64,000 nucleotides of DNA from NCBI GenBank assembly GCA_002049455.2, contig KV919136.1:1-64000 (forward strand), written 5' to 3'. Both the position numbers and the translations under genes were made by a program. The notes below the pieces were generated by a model. The model made no database searches. It had not been told where the DNA came from and saw only the letters and a program-made list of their open reading frames with translations. Shown here in pieces: positions 36,501 through 47,484 of this stretch. The DNA comes from Porphyra umbilicalis (Eukaryota; Rhodophyta; Bangiophyceae; Bangiales; Bangiaceae). How positions within the stretch are numbered: position 1 is the stretch's first letter; each line of letters begins with the position of its first letter.

Positions 36501-36756
36501 TTCCCCTGAGGGGATCGTTTGATCCTCTAAGGATCTTTTGGTTTTTTTGATCCTCAGATGGGGCACCTCATAAAAGAACCTTCCTGACGTCCGCTCTGTT
36601 TTGTTTCGACGCAGGCAGACGCAGCGTACCCGTCTTACCCGTCGGACCGCTCAAGGGCACCTAAGAGCACCAAAACGTGCACGGTAAAGGAAGAAATATT
36701 ATTTTTTTTGCGTAAGTATGTATGATAGGATCAACTGATCCTCAAGATCAGGGGAA
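36501..36756. mobile_element. Small TA-flanked MITE
   Basis: A 256-bp non-coding unit. Its ends are inverted repeats beginning TTCCCCTGA, with a second matching block (GGGGATCGTTTGATCCT against GAGGATCAGTTGATCCT) a few bases inside. It is flanked by TA at 36499-36500 and 36757-36758, the target duplication of the Tc1/mariner superfamily. The interior holds several GGATC/GATCC palindromes. Confidence 0.75.
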
Positions 36757-36758
36757 TA

Positions 36759-37425
36759 TGGCGCGTCGCCAAAGAATGATCGGATCCGAGCAAGTTCCAC
36801 AGCAACTTGCAGCATGCTGTGATCGTGCTGTAACTGTGCTTTGAAATATTGCTGATCCCCCAATTTTGTCCTCATCGGCCAAGACCGGGACTGCTTTGTA
36901 AAACGGGCCAACCATTGGTCTAGAACAGCATCAAACAGCTGCTGAGTGCGTATCTTCGACGCACCATTGGCTCTCCAACCGCCAGGTCCGTGCAGAATCG
37001 AGATTCTCCGTTTTCTTGAGATATTCTTCCTTTCTCAGTCGTCTCATGTGGTAAAGTAGCCCAGAGCAGTGAGTTATCGAGATTTTCTTCAGGATTCTCC
37101 GATAATCTCAGAAAAACGAGTGCGCCGATTGTGCGTTTGCGGGCCGTACGGGCACATTCTGTAAAGACGGAACCCGACATGCACTGCTGTTGCTCTTCTT
37201 GGCCAATCACAAACGTCCCTGCATTGCTGTTGCACTCCCGTTCTCTGGCGATGAGGATAAAATTGGGGGATCAGCAATAAGATTGCATGCTGAGGGCTCC
37301 TGGATGGCTCTGTGAGATGTAAGGGCGATCACAGCAATTTTAAATTCTGTGCTGTGAGCTGCTGTGAACTGCTGTGACTGGCTGTGAGCGTTTCTCAGAT
37401 CCGATCATTCTTTGGCGACGCGCCA
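36759..37425. mobile_element. Second TA-flanked MITE with 32-bp inverted ends
   Basis: A 667-bp unit. Its terminal inverted repeats agree at 31 of 32 positions, starting TGGCGCGTCGCCAAAG. Flanking TA lies at 36757-36758 and 37426-37427. Further inside is another inverted pair (36849-36879 against about 37249-37277, around CCCCCAATTTT). The right end carries GCTGTGA words repeated many times. It has no coding capacity. The near-perfect ends point to recent mobility, driven by a Tc1/mariner-type transposase elsewhere. Confidence 0.85.
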
Positions 37426-37427
37426 TA

Positions 37428-38808
37428 GACACTAATAGTTACTGGACGAAGTCGGCCTACGAGGCCACCAGCTTCACTGGGTGCAGGAACAATACGAACA
37501 TCAATACAGTGCACAGGATTGCCTTTGATTTTATTAATAAAACCCGATTAATTAATAAATATTATAATGCATGCATTTAATCCATGCCAACCATGATTTG
37601 AAGGGCTCCAACGCTCGACGATCGACCCACTTGACTTCGTCCTGTAACGCCCCGGCCTGGAGCCTGTGTACAGCGAAGAGCACGCGTTTGTCCACCTGGC
37701 GCACGCGCCAGCCAAGTGTTCCGGTGCAGCCTATACACACGCCTGCGAGGCCCCGGACGCTCCCTTCGCCGCGCATTTGCGCCAGAGCCCGGTCACCAGC
37801 GACGTTTGCCCAGCTCATCGCGGAACTACCAGCCAGTGAGCCCCCCCCCGCCCCAGGCTGCCTGGCCACGTGTTCCACGGCGGCACGCAAGCAGCGGGCC
37901 TCGCCCGCGGCGCGCCACCCCGCCACGGCGTGAAATCGTGACGGCTCGACGCCGCCTCACGCGCCGCGCGTCCAACCATTGGCGGCGGCGACTGCGCGGC
38001 GCGCGCCGCTGCTGTCGGCAGCGGTACGCGGGGGGCCCCGGCTCGCGCCCCGTCCAGGATACAGTACGCTCCGCCGTCGGCCGCCGCGCAAGGGGGCGCC
38101 GCCCGCGCGCCGCGCCGCGCGGGCGCCTACGTGATCCCCCCGGCAGCGCCTTGTCGTGGCACCCTGGCCATGGCGGGCGGCCGCGTGGGGGGCACACGGG
38201 CGAGGCCACTGTCCGCCAGAGGCGCCCACGCGGCGAGGCCGTGACGCGCCGCCCGCGGATCAAGGGCGGCTACCACCGTTGCGTTGGCAGCCTACCCGCC
38301 CGCCTGTACCTTTTTTTGTTTGCCCCCTGGAGCCAACGCGCGCGGCCCCGCCCGCGGGCAAGCAGCCGCCTGTCAGGCGCGCAATGGCATGAGGTGGGGT
38401 AATTGTTGCCTTGCGCGAGGCCACTGGCAGCCCGTCGTACGGCGCCGGGGGGGGGCGGCGGGGCTCGGCGGTGGCGTGAATGGCGCCCCGTACAGCCGCG
38501 TGGGCGCCGTTTTGGCTGCTGGTTGACGGTGCGTGCAAAAAAACGAGTGAAGCGCGGGCGGCGCTGTGTGCCACGCCACCCTCAGCTACGGGCGGCACCG
38601 TGACAACTCCCCGCGTGCCCCTGCCGAGCCGTGGTCCGAGACGAGCGTGCGCCGTGCACCTGCTCTTCACCCTACCTTGCCCGTTCCCCACTGCTCCGAG
38701 GGGAGACCCGACACCCGCCGGCCCTGTGGAGTCTGCTGCCCCCAAGACCCCCCCCCCCCCTTGGGAGGAGACCACCCCCGCGCACCGCGCCCCCCGCCGG
38801 CCGTTGCC
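37428..38808. other. Intergenic interval: AT-rich patch then GC-rich DNA
   Basis: An AT-rich stretch at about 37525-37580 breaks the usual composition. A minus-strand frame at 37552-37926 has a protein-like middle (WRVRQVDKRVLFAVHRL) but no family I recognise. The rest, up to the gene at 38809, is strongly GC-rich. The last few hundred bases should hold that gene's promoter and 5' UTR. Confidence 0.4.
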
Positions 38809-41800
38809 ATGGCGATGGGTGGCCCGCCGCCGCCGCCCGACGCTCCCGGGCGGCGACGCGCACGCCGCCGCTGCGGCCGCCCGTCGCTCCTGGCCGCCGC
38901 CGCTGCCGCCGTCCTTGCGGTCGTTGGGGGGACCCGCCCCGTGGCGGGGGGCCCCCCCCCAGAGTGGGGCGCCTCCGTCCTCCGCATCGACGCGGGGTCG
39001 ACGGGCGACGCGGGCGCGCCCGCGTGGACGCCCGACCGGTGGTTTTCGGGCGGCCGCCCCGCCGTCACGGGCGGCCGGCCGCCGATTGCGGGCACGACCG
39101 AAGATGCGGTGCTGCGCGTCGCGCGCGTCGGCACCCACTTTACCTACACCATCCCCGTGCGGCCGCGCACGCGCGTGTCGGTGGCGGTGCTCGCCGCCGA
39201 GACGTGGGCGCCCAATTTCGGCGTCGGCCGCCGCCTCTTCAACATCCACGTTGGCGACACGGCCGCGTCGGCGCGGCTCGCCCACCGGAACGTCGACGTA
39301 TTTGCGCGCGTCGGCGCGCGCGCGTCGGCCTACATCTACACCAAGCCACTCACGGTCGGGCCGTCGGGCACCGTCGTTGTGTCGTTTCGGTCCCTCCCCA
39401 ACAAAAACTTGGCCATTGCCGCCGGCCTCATCCTCAAGGTGGAGGGCGGCCGCGTGCCCGCCGGCCTGCCGCTGGCGCCCGTGCCGCGCGCCCCCCCCGG
39501 GGCGCCGCACCTCGCGCACGCGGTCAGCGGCGGCCCCTACACCGAGTACGACTACACGGGCGACGGCGCCACGGCGGTGCGGTTGGACGGGACGGGGAGC
39601 CACTCGCACTGGGATGGGGCGACCAAGTCGAGCGGCAAAGTCGTGTCGTACCACTGGGTCAACCGCCGGTCGGGGCGCACGCTCTGCCGCGCCCCCGTGT
39701 GCGCGATGCGCTTTGAGCTCGGCGTCACGCCCGTCTTGTTGACGGTGCGGGACTCGCTCGGCACCGTCTCGTCAGACGGCACGACCGTGACGGTTACCGA
39801 CGGGTACCTGCCGGGCGTGTGGTGCACCTTTCAGCGGCGCCCCGACCAGCGCGGCGCCGTCGTCGCGCCGTCGGTGTGGGCGCGCCTCTCCAAGCCGCCC
39901 GCCAGTTGGGCGACGCGCCTCACGTCGGTGGACCTCGAGCGGCTGCCCGTGCCGTTTGCGTCTGCCGCCGTCGGCGTGCGGTGCGCCGGCCACTTTGTGG
40001 CGCCGACCGCCAAGGTGTACACCTTCCGCGTGACCGCTGCGGGCGCCGCCGCCCTCGCCGTCAAGGGCAAAGCGCTCCTCACGGCGCGCGGCGGCGGCGG
40101 CGGCGACGCGGCGGCGGCGGCGGCACCCGCCACGCACACTGCGACCATGTGGCTGCCCGCGGGGACCCACCCGCTGCAGCTGACGTACGCCAAAGCCGCC
40201 GGCGCGCCGACGCGCCTCCGCCTCGGCGTCGACGGGCACACCCCCCACCGGTACCGGTCGCTGGTGTACCGCGACAATGCGGTCGTGCCAACCCTCCACT
40301 ACCTCTCCGTCCCGACCGGCCGCCCGTACGATGTGCTCAAGGTGACGGGCGCCGCCTTCCGCCGCGACGAGGCCGTCTACTTTGACGGCGTCAAGGCCGC
40401 GACCGTGCGCGACGGGGCGGGGAGCACCACGCCCGGCACCATCTACGCGCGCGTGCCGCCGCGCCTCGTCGGGCGCGTCACCGTCACGGTGCGGTCGGCC
40501 AATGGGCGGTCGACCAATGGCCTGCCGTTCCGCATCTTGGCCGCGGGGGAGGCGGGCGGCACGCTCGCGCGCTTTGGCGCGCCGACCGCCCTCGCGGCCC
40601 CCGCCGGCGGCGCGTGGGCGATTGACGCGCCGACCGCCGTTGCGTTTGGCCCCGACGGGCGGTTGTACGTTGGCACGCTCGCGGCGGGCGTCGTTGTGGC
40701 CGACGTCGACCCCGCGACGCACACCGTGCGGTCGTCGTGTGGGTCGGGGTCGGTCGGCGCGCACCGCAGCGTCCTCGGCGTGGCGTTCAACCCGCTCGAG
40801 TGGGTGGCGGGCGCGCCGGCGCGCGTCTACGTGACGACGAGTACGCTGTATTGGGGGCGGGACAAGCGCCTGCCGGCGGCGGCCGGCTGGCGCAATGGCG
40901 CCGTGGAGGCCTACACGGCGGTGCCGCCGCGGGCGGGGGGGGTGTGCCTCGTCAAGGCCGCCACGGTCGTGTCGGGGCTGCCCGTGAGCGACCACGACCA
41001 CGCGGTCAATGGCATCGCGTTTGACGCGCGCGGCGACTTGTTCATCCAAGTGGGGGGGATGAGCAACGTCGGCGTCCCGTCCGCGCCGTTTGAGTCGCTG
41101 CACGAAAGCGTGCTGTCGGCGGCCACCCTCAAGGCCGAGACGAGCAAGGGCGCCGCCTTTGACGGCGCCATCACCTACACCCCGAGTGACGACCCGGCGG
41201 CGGCGGTGCAGGTCGGCGGCAAGGACGTGTCGGTGTGGGCGTCGGGGCTCCGCAACTCCCTCAGCGTGCTGCCCCACTCCAACGGGCAGGTCTACGCGAC
41301 GGACAATGGTACGTTGGGGGGAGGGCTGCGGGTACTCACGCAGGTGCTCTCGGTTGCGAGTTGAACAGAGGGGGGCCGGATGGGGGGGGGGGGGGGGGCG
41401 ACCGTGTCGGCCGATTCGCGTCTGCATGGTCGCTGTGCGCATCACGGTCGACTGCGTCTTGGCGGGGGGCGGTCACTCACCATCTCTCGCCTTGTTGCTC
41501 TGCTGGAACCGACCCGACGTGGTGCCGCGGTCGGCCGTGGGTGCTGCCTTTGCGACTCGTTGTGTTGCTTACGTGCAGGCCCCAACGTTGGGTTTGGCGC
41601 CGTGTCCACGTCGTGCACCACATCTGCATCTGACAAGACGAGCGTCAACACGGACAAGCTGCTGCGCATCACCCGTGGCTCCTTCCACGGTCACCCCAAC
41701 CGTGCGCGCAAGGAGTGTGCGTACGTGGCGCCCAACAAGCCGTCGAAGCTCGCGCCGCCGCCGCTCTCCCTCCTCGCCCCGTCGACCAACGGGCTGGTGG

Positions 41801-42309
41801 AGGTGCGCAGCAACATTTTTGCGGGGGGGCTCAAGGGCTCCCTCCTGCTCTCCAAGTACGCGGGCGGCGGGCATGGGCGCTTGCACCTCCTCCGCCTGTC
41901 GGCCGACGGCAAGCGGGTCGTGTCCTCGCGGGTGATGGCCAACCACGGGGGCTTGACGATCGCCATGAGCCCGTCGGGCGCGGTCGTCTCGCCCCTCGCA
42001 CAGCAGCGCCAGATCCTGGTCCTCCCCCCAGCCATGGAGCCGTGGATCGAGTACCGCCGCCGGCCGGCGGTGATTTCCGTGACGCCCGCCCGCGGGCGGC
42101 GGGCCGGCGGCTACGTCGTGCGTCTGTGGGGGTACAACCTCAAGGGCGCCCGCAAGGTCACCGTCGGCGCCGGCGCCGCGTGTACCCGCATCAAGGTCCT
42201 CAGCGCGCACGAGGTGACCTGCGTCATGCCCGCCGGCAAGGGCAAGGTCACCGTGTCGGTCGACGGCTCCCAGACGACCGACCACGACTTTGAGTACATG
42301 GCCGTGTGA
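38809..42309 (+). CDS. Secreted multidomain protein: malectin, PKD, PA14, IPT, glucose/sorbosone dehydrogenase-like propeller, IPT
   Basis: Two exons, 38809-41308 and 41579-42309, give 1076 residues. The 270-nt intron (GTACGT ... GTGCAG) joins DN to GPNVGFGAV in frame. The start is the first in-frame ATG with a good context, followed by an Arg-rich then Ala/Val-rich signal peptide (about residues 20-48). Domains: malectin (about 56-211; VLRIDAGS, WTPDRWFSGG), PKD-like (240-335), PA14-like (335-480), IPT/TIG (490-575), a six-bladed sugar-dehydrogenase-type propeller (600-985) and a final IPT (997-1068). I see no C-terminal membrane segment. This combination suggests an extracellular glycan-binding or cell-wall protein. 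Catalysis is unproven, since many propellers of this family only bind. Confidence 0.85.
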
Positions 42310-43165
42310 GGGCGGGTGGTCAGGGCGGCCACAGGTCTCGGTGGGTGTTTTTTTTTCGTCGCCGGGAGACTGACAAGCTGAAAGATGGACAAACGATGAT
42401 GATGGTTTTTCGCGCAGCGGGGTAGGACGCATGCACAGGCGCCGCGAGGGAGTGGTCGGCATGTTCAGTGGCTCCGCCATCGACAGAGCCCATGGGTTGT
42501 GGCCCTGAGCCGCGTCGTTTTTTCTCCGTCGTGACGGGTATCCGTCTCGCATTTGCTCGGCAGCGAGGTAGAGCCGTGAACGAATGCGAGCGACAGGCAC
42601 CAGACGGCAGGCAGTGTTGTATCGAGTCCCGCTGGTGAGCTGGCTGAGTGCCTGGATACCCGCAGCGCGACCTGGTGACAGCAAGAGAAAGGAACGACGC
42701 GTCTGGCAGTCGCCGACGACGTCAACTCGCGTTTCACTCTACCGGTAGATACCCTGCACCTATCCACGCAGGCGCCTGTCACTCTCCCGCGCCGCACAGC
42801 GTCGCCTTCGTATCTCAACAAAACTGCCGCCAGCCACCCTACCGCCGATGCCTAGCACCCCCACGACTCGGCCCGGTCAGCTCGCCGCGTCACCGTCACG
42901 CTCTTCCCACTTCAACCAGGTTTCGCAAAACACCACACAACAGGAAACAAACAAGGAATACTCTACCACACACAGGCACGCAACGGGTCACAGCGCAGGC
43001 AGAGGGACAGCGCAACCGCCCCCAGCCAGGCCACGGCCGCACTGCCTGCAACAAGAGGCGACCCAGCCGGCCCGACCGCGGAGCCACCACGTACGCAACG
43101 CATCCGCCCCCCCGCGCACCACCCGCCGATACCCACGAGCGGGGCGCTCACACGACGCAGGCCCC
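42310..43165. other. Intergenic region between convergent genes
   Basis: The 3' ends of the malectin/PKD gene (+) and the CBM48 gene (-) face each other here. I see no further gene; the open frames across it look fortuitous. Confidence 0.6.
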
Positions 43166-44139
43166 CTACCGTGTCACCGAGGACTTGCGGGTGAAGAAGC
43201 TCATGCTGCCCATGGACGTCAGGCGCTTCCTTGCACTCCCCGTGCTGACGTTGCTGTCACGCCGCCTGCTCACGTTGGAATTCCGGCGTGAGCGGCTCGC
43301 GTTGCTGTCCCGCCGGCTACGCATCGTCGCGTTCGAGTCGCGGCGGCTGCGGAAGCTGCTGCCACCGCCGAGGGTGCTGCCGCCGCCCTTGTCGGCGCCC
43401 ACATTCGACACGCCACTGGGCATGGTCAGCGCCGGCGTCCGCAAACCACCAGTGCCGTCCAGCTCCGGCTCGGGCAGTACGTACCGCACATTGTTGAGCG
43501 AAGTGTCGTCAATACCAATGGTCGGGTGGCGGTTGGAGTGCTTCCACTCGCCATCGACGATGAATTTGAACTCGTGAGGCCCCGGCGGCACGGGCGTTAC
43601 GACGGACCACATGCCGCCGCCTTCGTGGAAGCACTGGATGGCCTTCCAGTCATTCCAGTCACCAGACAGCTGAACATCGTCTTTGGCGCCATCGGCGTAC
43701 ACAAACTCCGTCTTCACGCCCTCCTCCCGGTAGTTGGCATTCCTGCGGGGACACAGGCACGACAGAGGCAAGAAAAGAAAAACAAAGGTATGGGTTAGCA
43801 ACAAACAGGACCAACAGCACCGACACAAGGCTGTCCGCGCCTGGAGCAACCGACAAGTCCCACAAGGTGCCCAGCAACAACCGACGGACGCCCTCGACCA
43901 CAGCTCATGCAGCGCGACCAAAGGAAATGGGCACCTGTCCAACAAACGGCCCCTGCACACACAAGTCTTCTCGCGTCTTGCCTAGATGCAAGCGGCACCA
44001 CGCTGCAGCGCAGCTCAAGCACCAAGTGCGTCACAAACGCAGCAACCAAGCCGCACCTCCGCGGATGCCGCAGCCGCATGCTCCCCACGCCGGACCGCAC
44101 CCAACCAGCTGTACAAACGTACTTCTTTTTAGAAAACAT
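43166..44139 (-). CDS. CBM48 (AMPK-beta type glycogen/starch-binding) protein with RRxS-rich tail
   Basis: Two exons on the minus strand: 44139-44123 (MFSKK plus two bases) and 43742-43166, giving 197 residues. The 380-nt intron (GTACGT ... CCGCAG) joins in phase to read MFSKKKNANYREEG. Residues 15-94 form an AMPK1_CBM/CBM48 domain (VQLSGDWNDWK, HEFKFIVDGEWKH, NNVRYVLPEP) of the kind that binds alpha-glucan. The tail holds four RRDSN/RRNSN repeats and ends in FFTRKSSVTR, all resembling sites for basophilic (PKA-like) kinases. The AMPKBI domain that would make it an AMPK beta subunit is absent. It may be a starch-granule-bound, phosphorylation-controlled adaptor, which is inference. The very short first exon rests on splice signals and phase alone. 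Confidence 0.8.
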
Positions 44140-45501
44140 GGTCCAACGAGCAGCGCTTTCCCCCCCGCCCGCCTTATTGCAGCTGCTTCGTCGGGGTCTG
44201 CTCTCACCAAAAGCGGCTCGACAGCAAGCCGCACCGACGCGGATGCGGCCCCACCAGCAGCGCCTCCCCACCCAACGCCCACAGCGCCGATGGGCGGGAC
44301 AGGCGGCAACGGCAGAGGGCGTCGCGGTGGCGTGCGGGACCCGCAACGACAGGCTCTATACAACCAAGACGGTTGGCCACAGGCGGTCAACGACGGTATC
44401 AGGCACGGTCGTCGACGCCACCCGACCGACGCACCGGCATGCCGCGCCGCCTAACGCCGCCACACGCGGTTCTCCGCCACGCCGTCCGCCCACCGAGAGA
44501 CAACGAGCACACCCTCCTCGTCGTCCCCCCCTAACTTGCCCATCCGCTACCCATTCTCGGCACAGGAACCCCGCCTCGCCCAGTCTGGCTCACACCGCAC
44601 CCCCAGCCCAGCCTTGCACGCGCCGCCACGCGCGCCACAGCGGGGCGGGTCGGGCGGTCCCGGCAGCGAATGCAGCTCATGTGTCAGTCTACACCCCAGT
44701 CCAGGCACGTACGGGACAGCCGCTCCCGCGGGACCGCCGCCATGAAATTATTGTCGTCCACAATCGCCTGCACACACCCGCACGGTGGGAAGTAGATTTC
44801 AATTTTTTATTGGCTGGGAAGTCGACGTCAGAACGGTGATTACGACATAAATTGCTTCACTTGTACTGAACACAAATAAAAAGCTGGACAGGTTTCGCAT
44901 AGCCATCACGGAGTGCTCGCCACAGGCTCGCCATAGAGGTCTGCGCGAGGAAGCTGCAGCAGAAATCATCAAAAGTATGAAAAGTATGCCCAGTACGGCG
45001 CGCCTTTCTGGTGGGACCTGTTGCTTACTTATGGAAACTGTGAATCGTCCTCCGAGGTTCGCGGCTCTGCCGCATCCGCCCTTTTCCCCGGCACCCTCGC
45101 TGGGACGCGCCCACCGAGTGCGGTCATCGCTCCCCTCTGCCACCCTCTGAGCTGTCTGCGTCATCAAGTGGTTCTTTGTTACGAGGTAATGATGTCTTTT
45201 CTGCCTTGTTGCTTGCGTCGCGTTGATTTGTGCATGTCCGTATCTGTAGCCGGTTAGTGTCTCGAACGGGAAGACGGGTGCGCACTGTGCCCCGTTTCTC
45301 TCGTTATTGGAACCTTGTGGTTCAACCTGCGCCGTCCTCGCTTGTGTATGTACCACCGTTGTTGTTTTTGCTCAAGCGCATGGCGACGTTCTCTTTCTCT
45401 GCCCCACCTTCGCCGTACTCATCTTTTCAGACATTCTTTCTTGCCACTGTGTTTGGGTTTCGCAGCGGGTCCTTTTCCTGCTTCCGGTCGCTTCCTTTCG
45501 C
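44140..45501. other. Intergenic region between divergent genes
   Basis: Upstream DNA of the CBM48 gene (-) and the SANT gene (+). A pyrimidine-rich stretch ending TTTCGCAG near 45470 resembles a 3' splice site, so the SANT gene may have a 5' UTR intron. No other gene was recognised. Confidence 0.5.
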
Positions 45502-47055
45502 ATGGAACGCGGTGAATCAGGTGGTGACCCCAGAGGCGTCGCGAGTGACATCAGGCGCCGCCGGTTCCCGCCGGGCGCGCCTCGAACGGCAGCGGCAGCC
45601 GTAGCACCCATGAGCGCGCGCGGTGGCGGTCGATTGCCCGTAGCGCCTGCGTCGACATCCTTCCCCACTGCGTTCCCGTACTACGTCCCCGCCGAGAACC
45701 TGCACTCGTTTTTGCGGCTGTTGGCCCAAAACCCGTTGGAGCCGTTTGAGGACGCCGCCTTTATGCGGGAGCGGCTGCTACAGATTCGCGAGGACATTGC
45801 CCTTTCCACCACCGTTGCTCTACAGCAGAAGGTGTCGGACGCGGCGGCGGCCGCCACCCCGACGACGAGCGCTGCGGCCATGACCAACGGGCACGCGGCC
45901 CCGCAGCCGTCCACGTCGCCGTCGGCCTCACCGCCGTCGGTGCCGGCGGCAGCGATGGCGGCGCTGGGCTTTCCCATCTCCACAAGTAGACCGCTGGCCG
46001 CCCAGCAAGGCATCGTTACCATCCCCGATGACGAGCCGCCGCCGCCGGCCGACGCCCCGACCGGCGCCCGACGCCCATCTTTACGGCGGCCGTTGAATAG
46101 CACAGTGTCGGCCGCCGCCGCCGATGAAGGGTCCCGGAAGCGGGCCCGCCGGTCGGGCCGCACGACGTCGCCGCCGGCGGGTGTGGGGTATCGGGTTTCG
46201 TCGCCGTCGACCAAGTCCACGTCCTCTGACGACGAAGACGCTATCAGAGTGCCGCGCGCCGCGTGCCCCGAGGGCCTCGCCAACGTGCCCGACCTGACCG
46301 ACGCGGATGGGGTGCGACTGGAAGCCATTGCCGTCAACGAGCCGCTGTGTCCGGCCACCAAAGAGCGCTTCAAGGCGACCTCTGCCTGTGACTGGGTGCC
46401 GCCAGTGGGCGCCCAAGTCGACGCCGTGCGGGTCTTTCAACAATTTTGTATCGGCGAGTCGTTGCGGCTCCGTGGGCAGGACTTGCCCCCGTTTGACCAC
46501 TGGAGCCTGCTGCACTTGCGGTTCCGCATCCTCGACGGAACCGCCACGGCCACGGCGGCGCTCGAGGCGCGCTGTCGGGAAGAGGCGACGCAGTGGTTAC
46601 GGGACGGCCCCGGCTCGCATCTGCTGTTTCCCGGTGAGCTACGGCCGTGGACGTCAGAGGAAAAGGTCCTCTACGAGCGGGGGCTGTTTGAGCACGGCCG
46701 CGCCTTTGGCAAAATTCGCCGCTCCCTGCTGCCGTACCGGACGACCGGGCAGCTGGCCAACTTTTACTACCAACGGCACAAGCAGGCGCGGCTGCAGCAC
46801 GGCGGCAACAAGGTCGGTCACCTGTTTGACCGCGGCACCGAAGGGTGCGCCCCGCCAGCGGTCGATGACGAGGCCGTGCGCCGCGCGTTCCTGGTGCGCT
46901 CCGTGGTGGCCCTCCGGCAACTGGCGCAGACGGCGGGGGACGGATTTCCCCCGGACCGCGCCATGGCGCGGACGGTGTCGACGTTTCGCGAGCTCGTGGC
47001 AGCGCGCTCGTCACGTAGGTACATTGCAGAGGGTGGCGGCGTCTGGACGCCGTAG
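45502..47055 (+). CDS. SANT (Myb-like) domain nuclear protein, MIER/CoREST-like
   Basis: 517 residues from the first in-frame ATG (MERGESGG); a second ATG at 45610 (MSARGGG) is possible. The N-terminal half is low-complexity Ala/Pro/Ser with a basic stretch (SRKRARRSGR, about residue 215) that could be a nuclear localisation signal. Residues 381-432 form a SANT domain: RPWTSEEKVLYERGLFEHG, then AFGKIRRSLLPYRTTGQLAN and FYYQRHKQ. This matches the SANT of MIER, CoREST and related co-repressors, which bind histone tails and recruit deacetylases. The usual ELM2 domain before it is not clear, though residues 285-375 are conserved-looking and globular. No intron. The exact family is uncertain. Confidence 0.75.
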   Translation: MERGESGGDPRGVASDIRRRRFPPGAPRTAAAAVAPMSARGGGRLPVAPASTSFPTAFPYYVPAENLHSFLRLLAQNPLEPFEDAAFMRERLLQIREDIALSTTVALQQKVSDAAAAATPTTSAAAMTNGHAAPQPSTSPSASPPSVPAAAMAALGFPISTSRPLAAQQGIVTIPDDEPPPPADAPTGARRPSLRRPLNSTVSAAAADEGSRKRARRSGRTTSPPAGVGYRVSSPSTKSTSSDDEDAIRVPRAACPEGLANVPDLTDADGVRLEAIAVNEPLCPATKERFKATSACDWVPPVGAQVDAVRVFQQFCIGESLRLRGQDLPPFDHWSLLHLRFRILDGTATATAALEARCREEATQWLRDGPGSHLLFPGELRPWTSEEKVLYERGLFEHGRAFGKIRRSLLPYRTTGQLANFYYQRHKQARLQHGGNKVGHLFDRGTEGCAPPAVDDEAVRRAFLVRSVVALRQLAQTAGDGFPPDRAMARTVSTFRELVAARSSRRYIAEGGGVWTP

Positions 47056-47484
47056 CGGAGGTGTGCCTTACGCCGCGCAGTCGGCTGGGGGTCATCGGTC
47101 ATGGAGGGTGATGGTGCGGACGTGCTGGGCTGGCCTGGAAGCTAAAGGCGCGGCTCGGATGTCGGGACCAGGGGAGTGGGGCTTGCCGCCTTGTGTGCGG
47201 CGTCGAAGGACGCGTGCGGGTTTAGCGAGCAGCGCTCGTGAAACCGATGCACTGGCATGGGCGGGGGAGCTGGTGGCGCGCGGCGAAGGCCACGCTATTT
47301 TCTGTCGTTTGATGAGCTGGCAGAAGGCAAAGGGTGAGGAGCAGGCCGCGGGGCCTGATGTCGAGTAGACACTGGCGGTACAATCGTGCAGTCATTTAGT
47401 GACACTCTCGACCCCTACAAGAGAGCAACAAGCAGCACCACCAGTGGGGACAGGGCGGAAAAGCCGACGTTACCACAACCGCAA
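47056..47484. other. Intergenic region between convergent genes
   Basis: About 430 bp separating the 3' ends of the SANT gene (+) and the SLC4 gene (-). It presumably holds both 3' UTRs. Confidence 0.6.

Noticed and set aside
38260-41445. Long minus-strand frames (464 and 557 codons)
   Set aside because: They are GC-driven shadows opposite the malectin/PKD/propeller gene, with Arg/Gly/Ala-rich composition and no domains.
46307-47368. A 353-codon plus-strand frame
   Set aside because: It overlaps the SANT gene in another frame. Only the SANT frame shows a recognisable domain.
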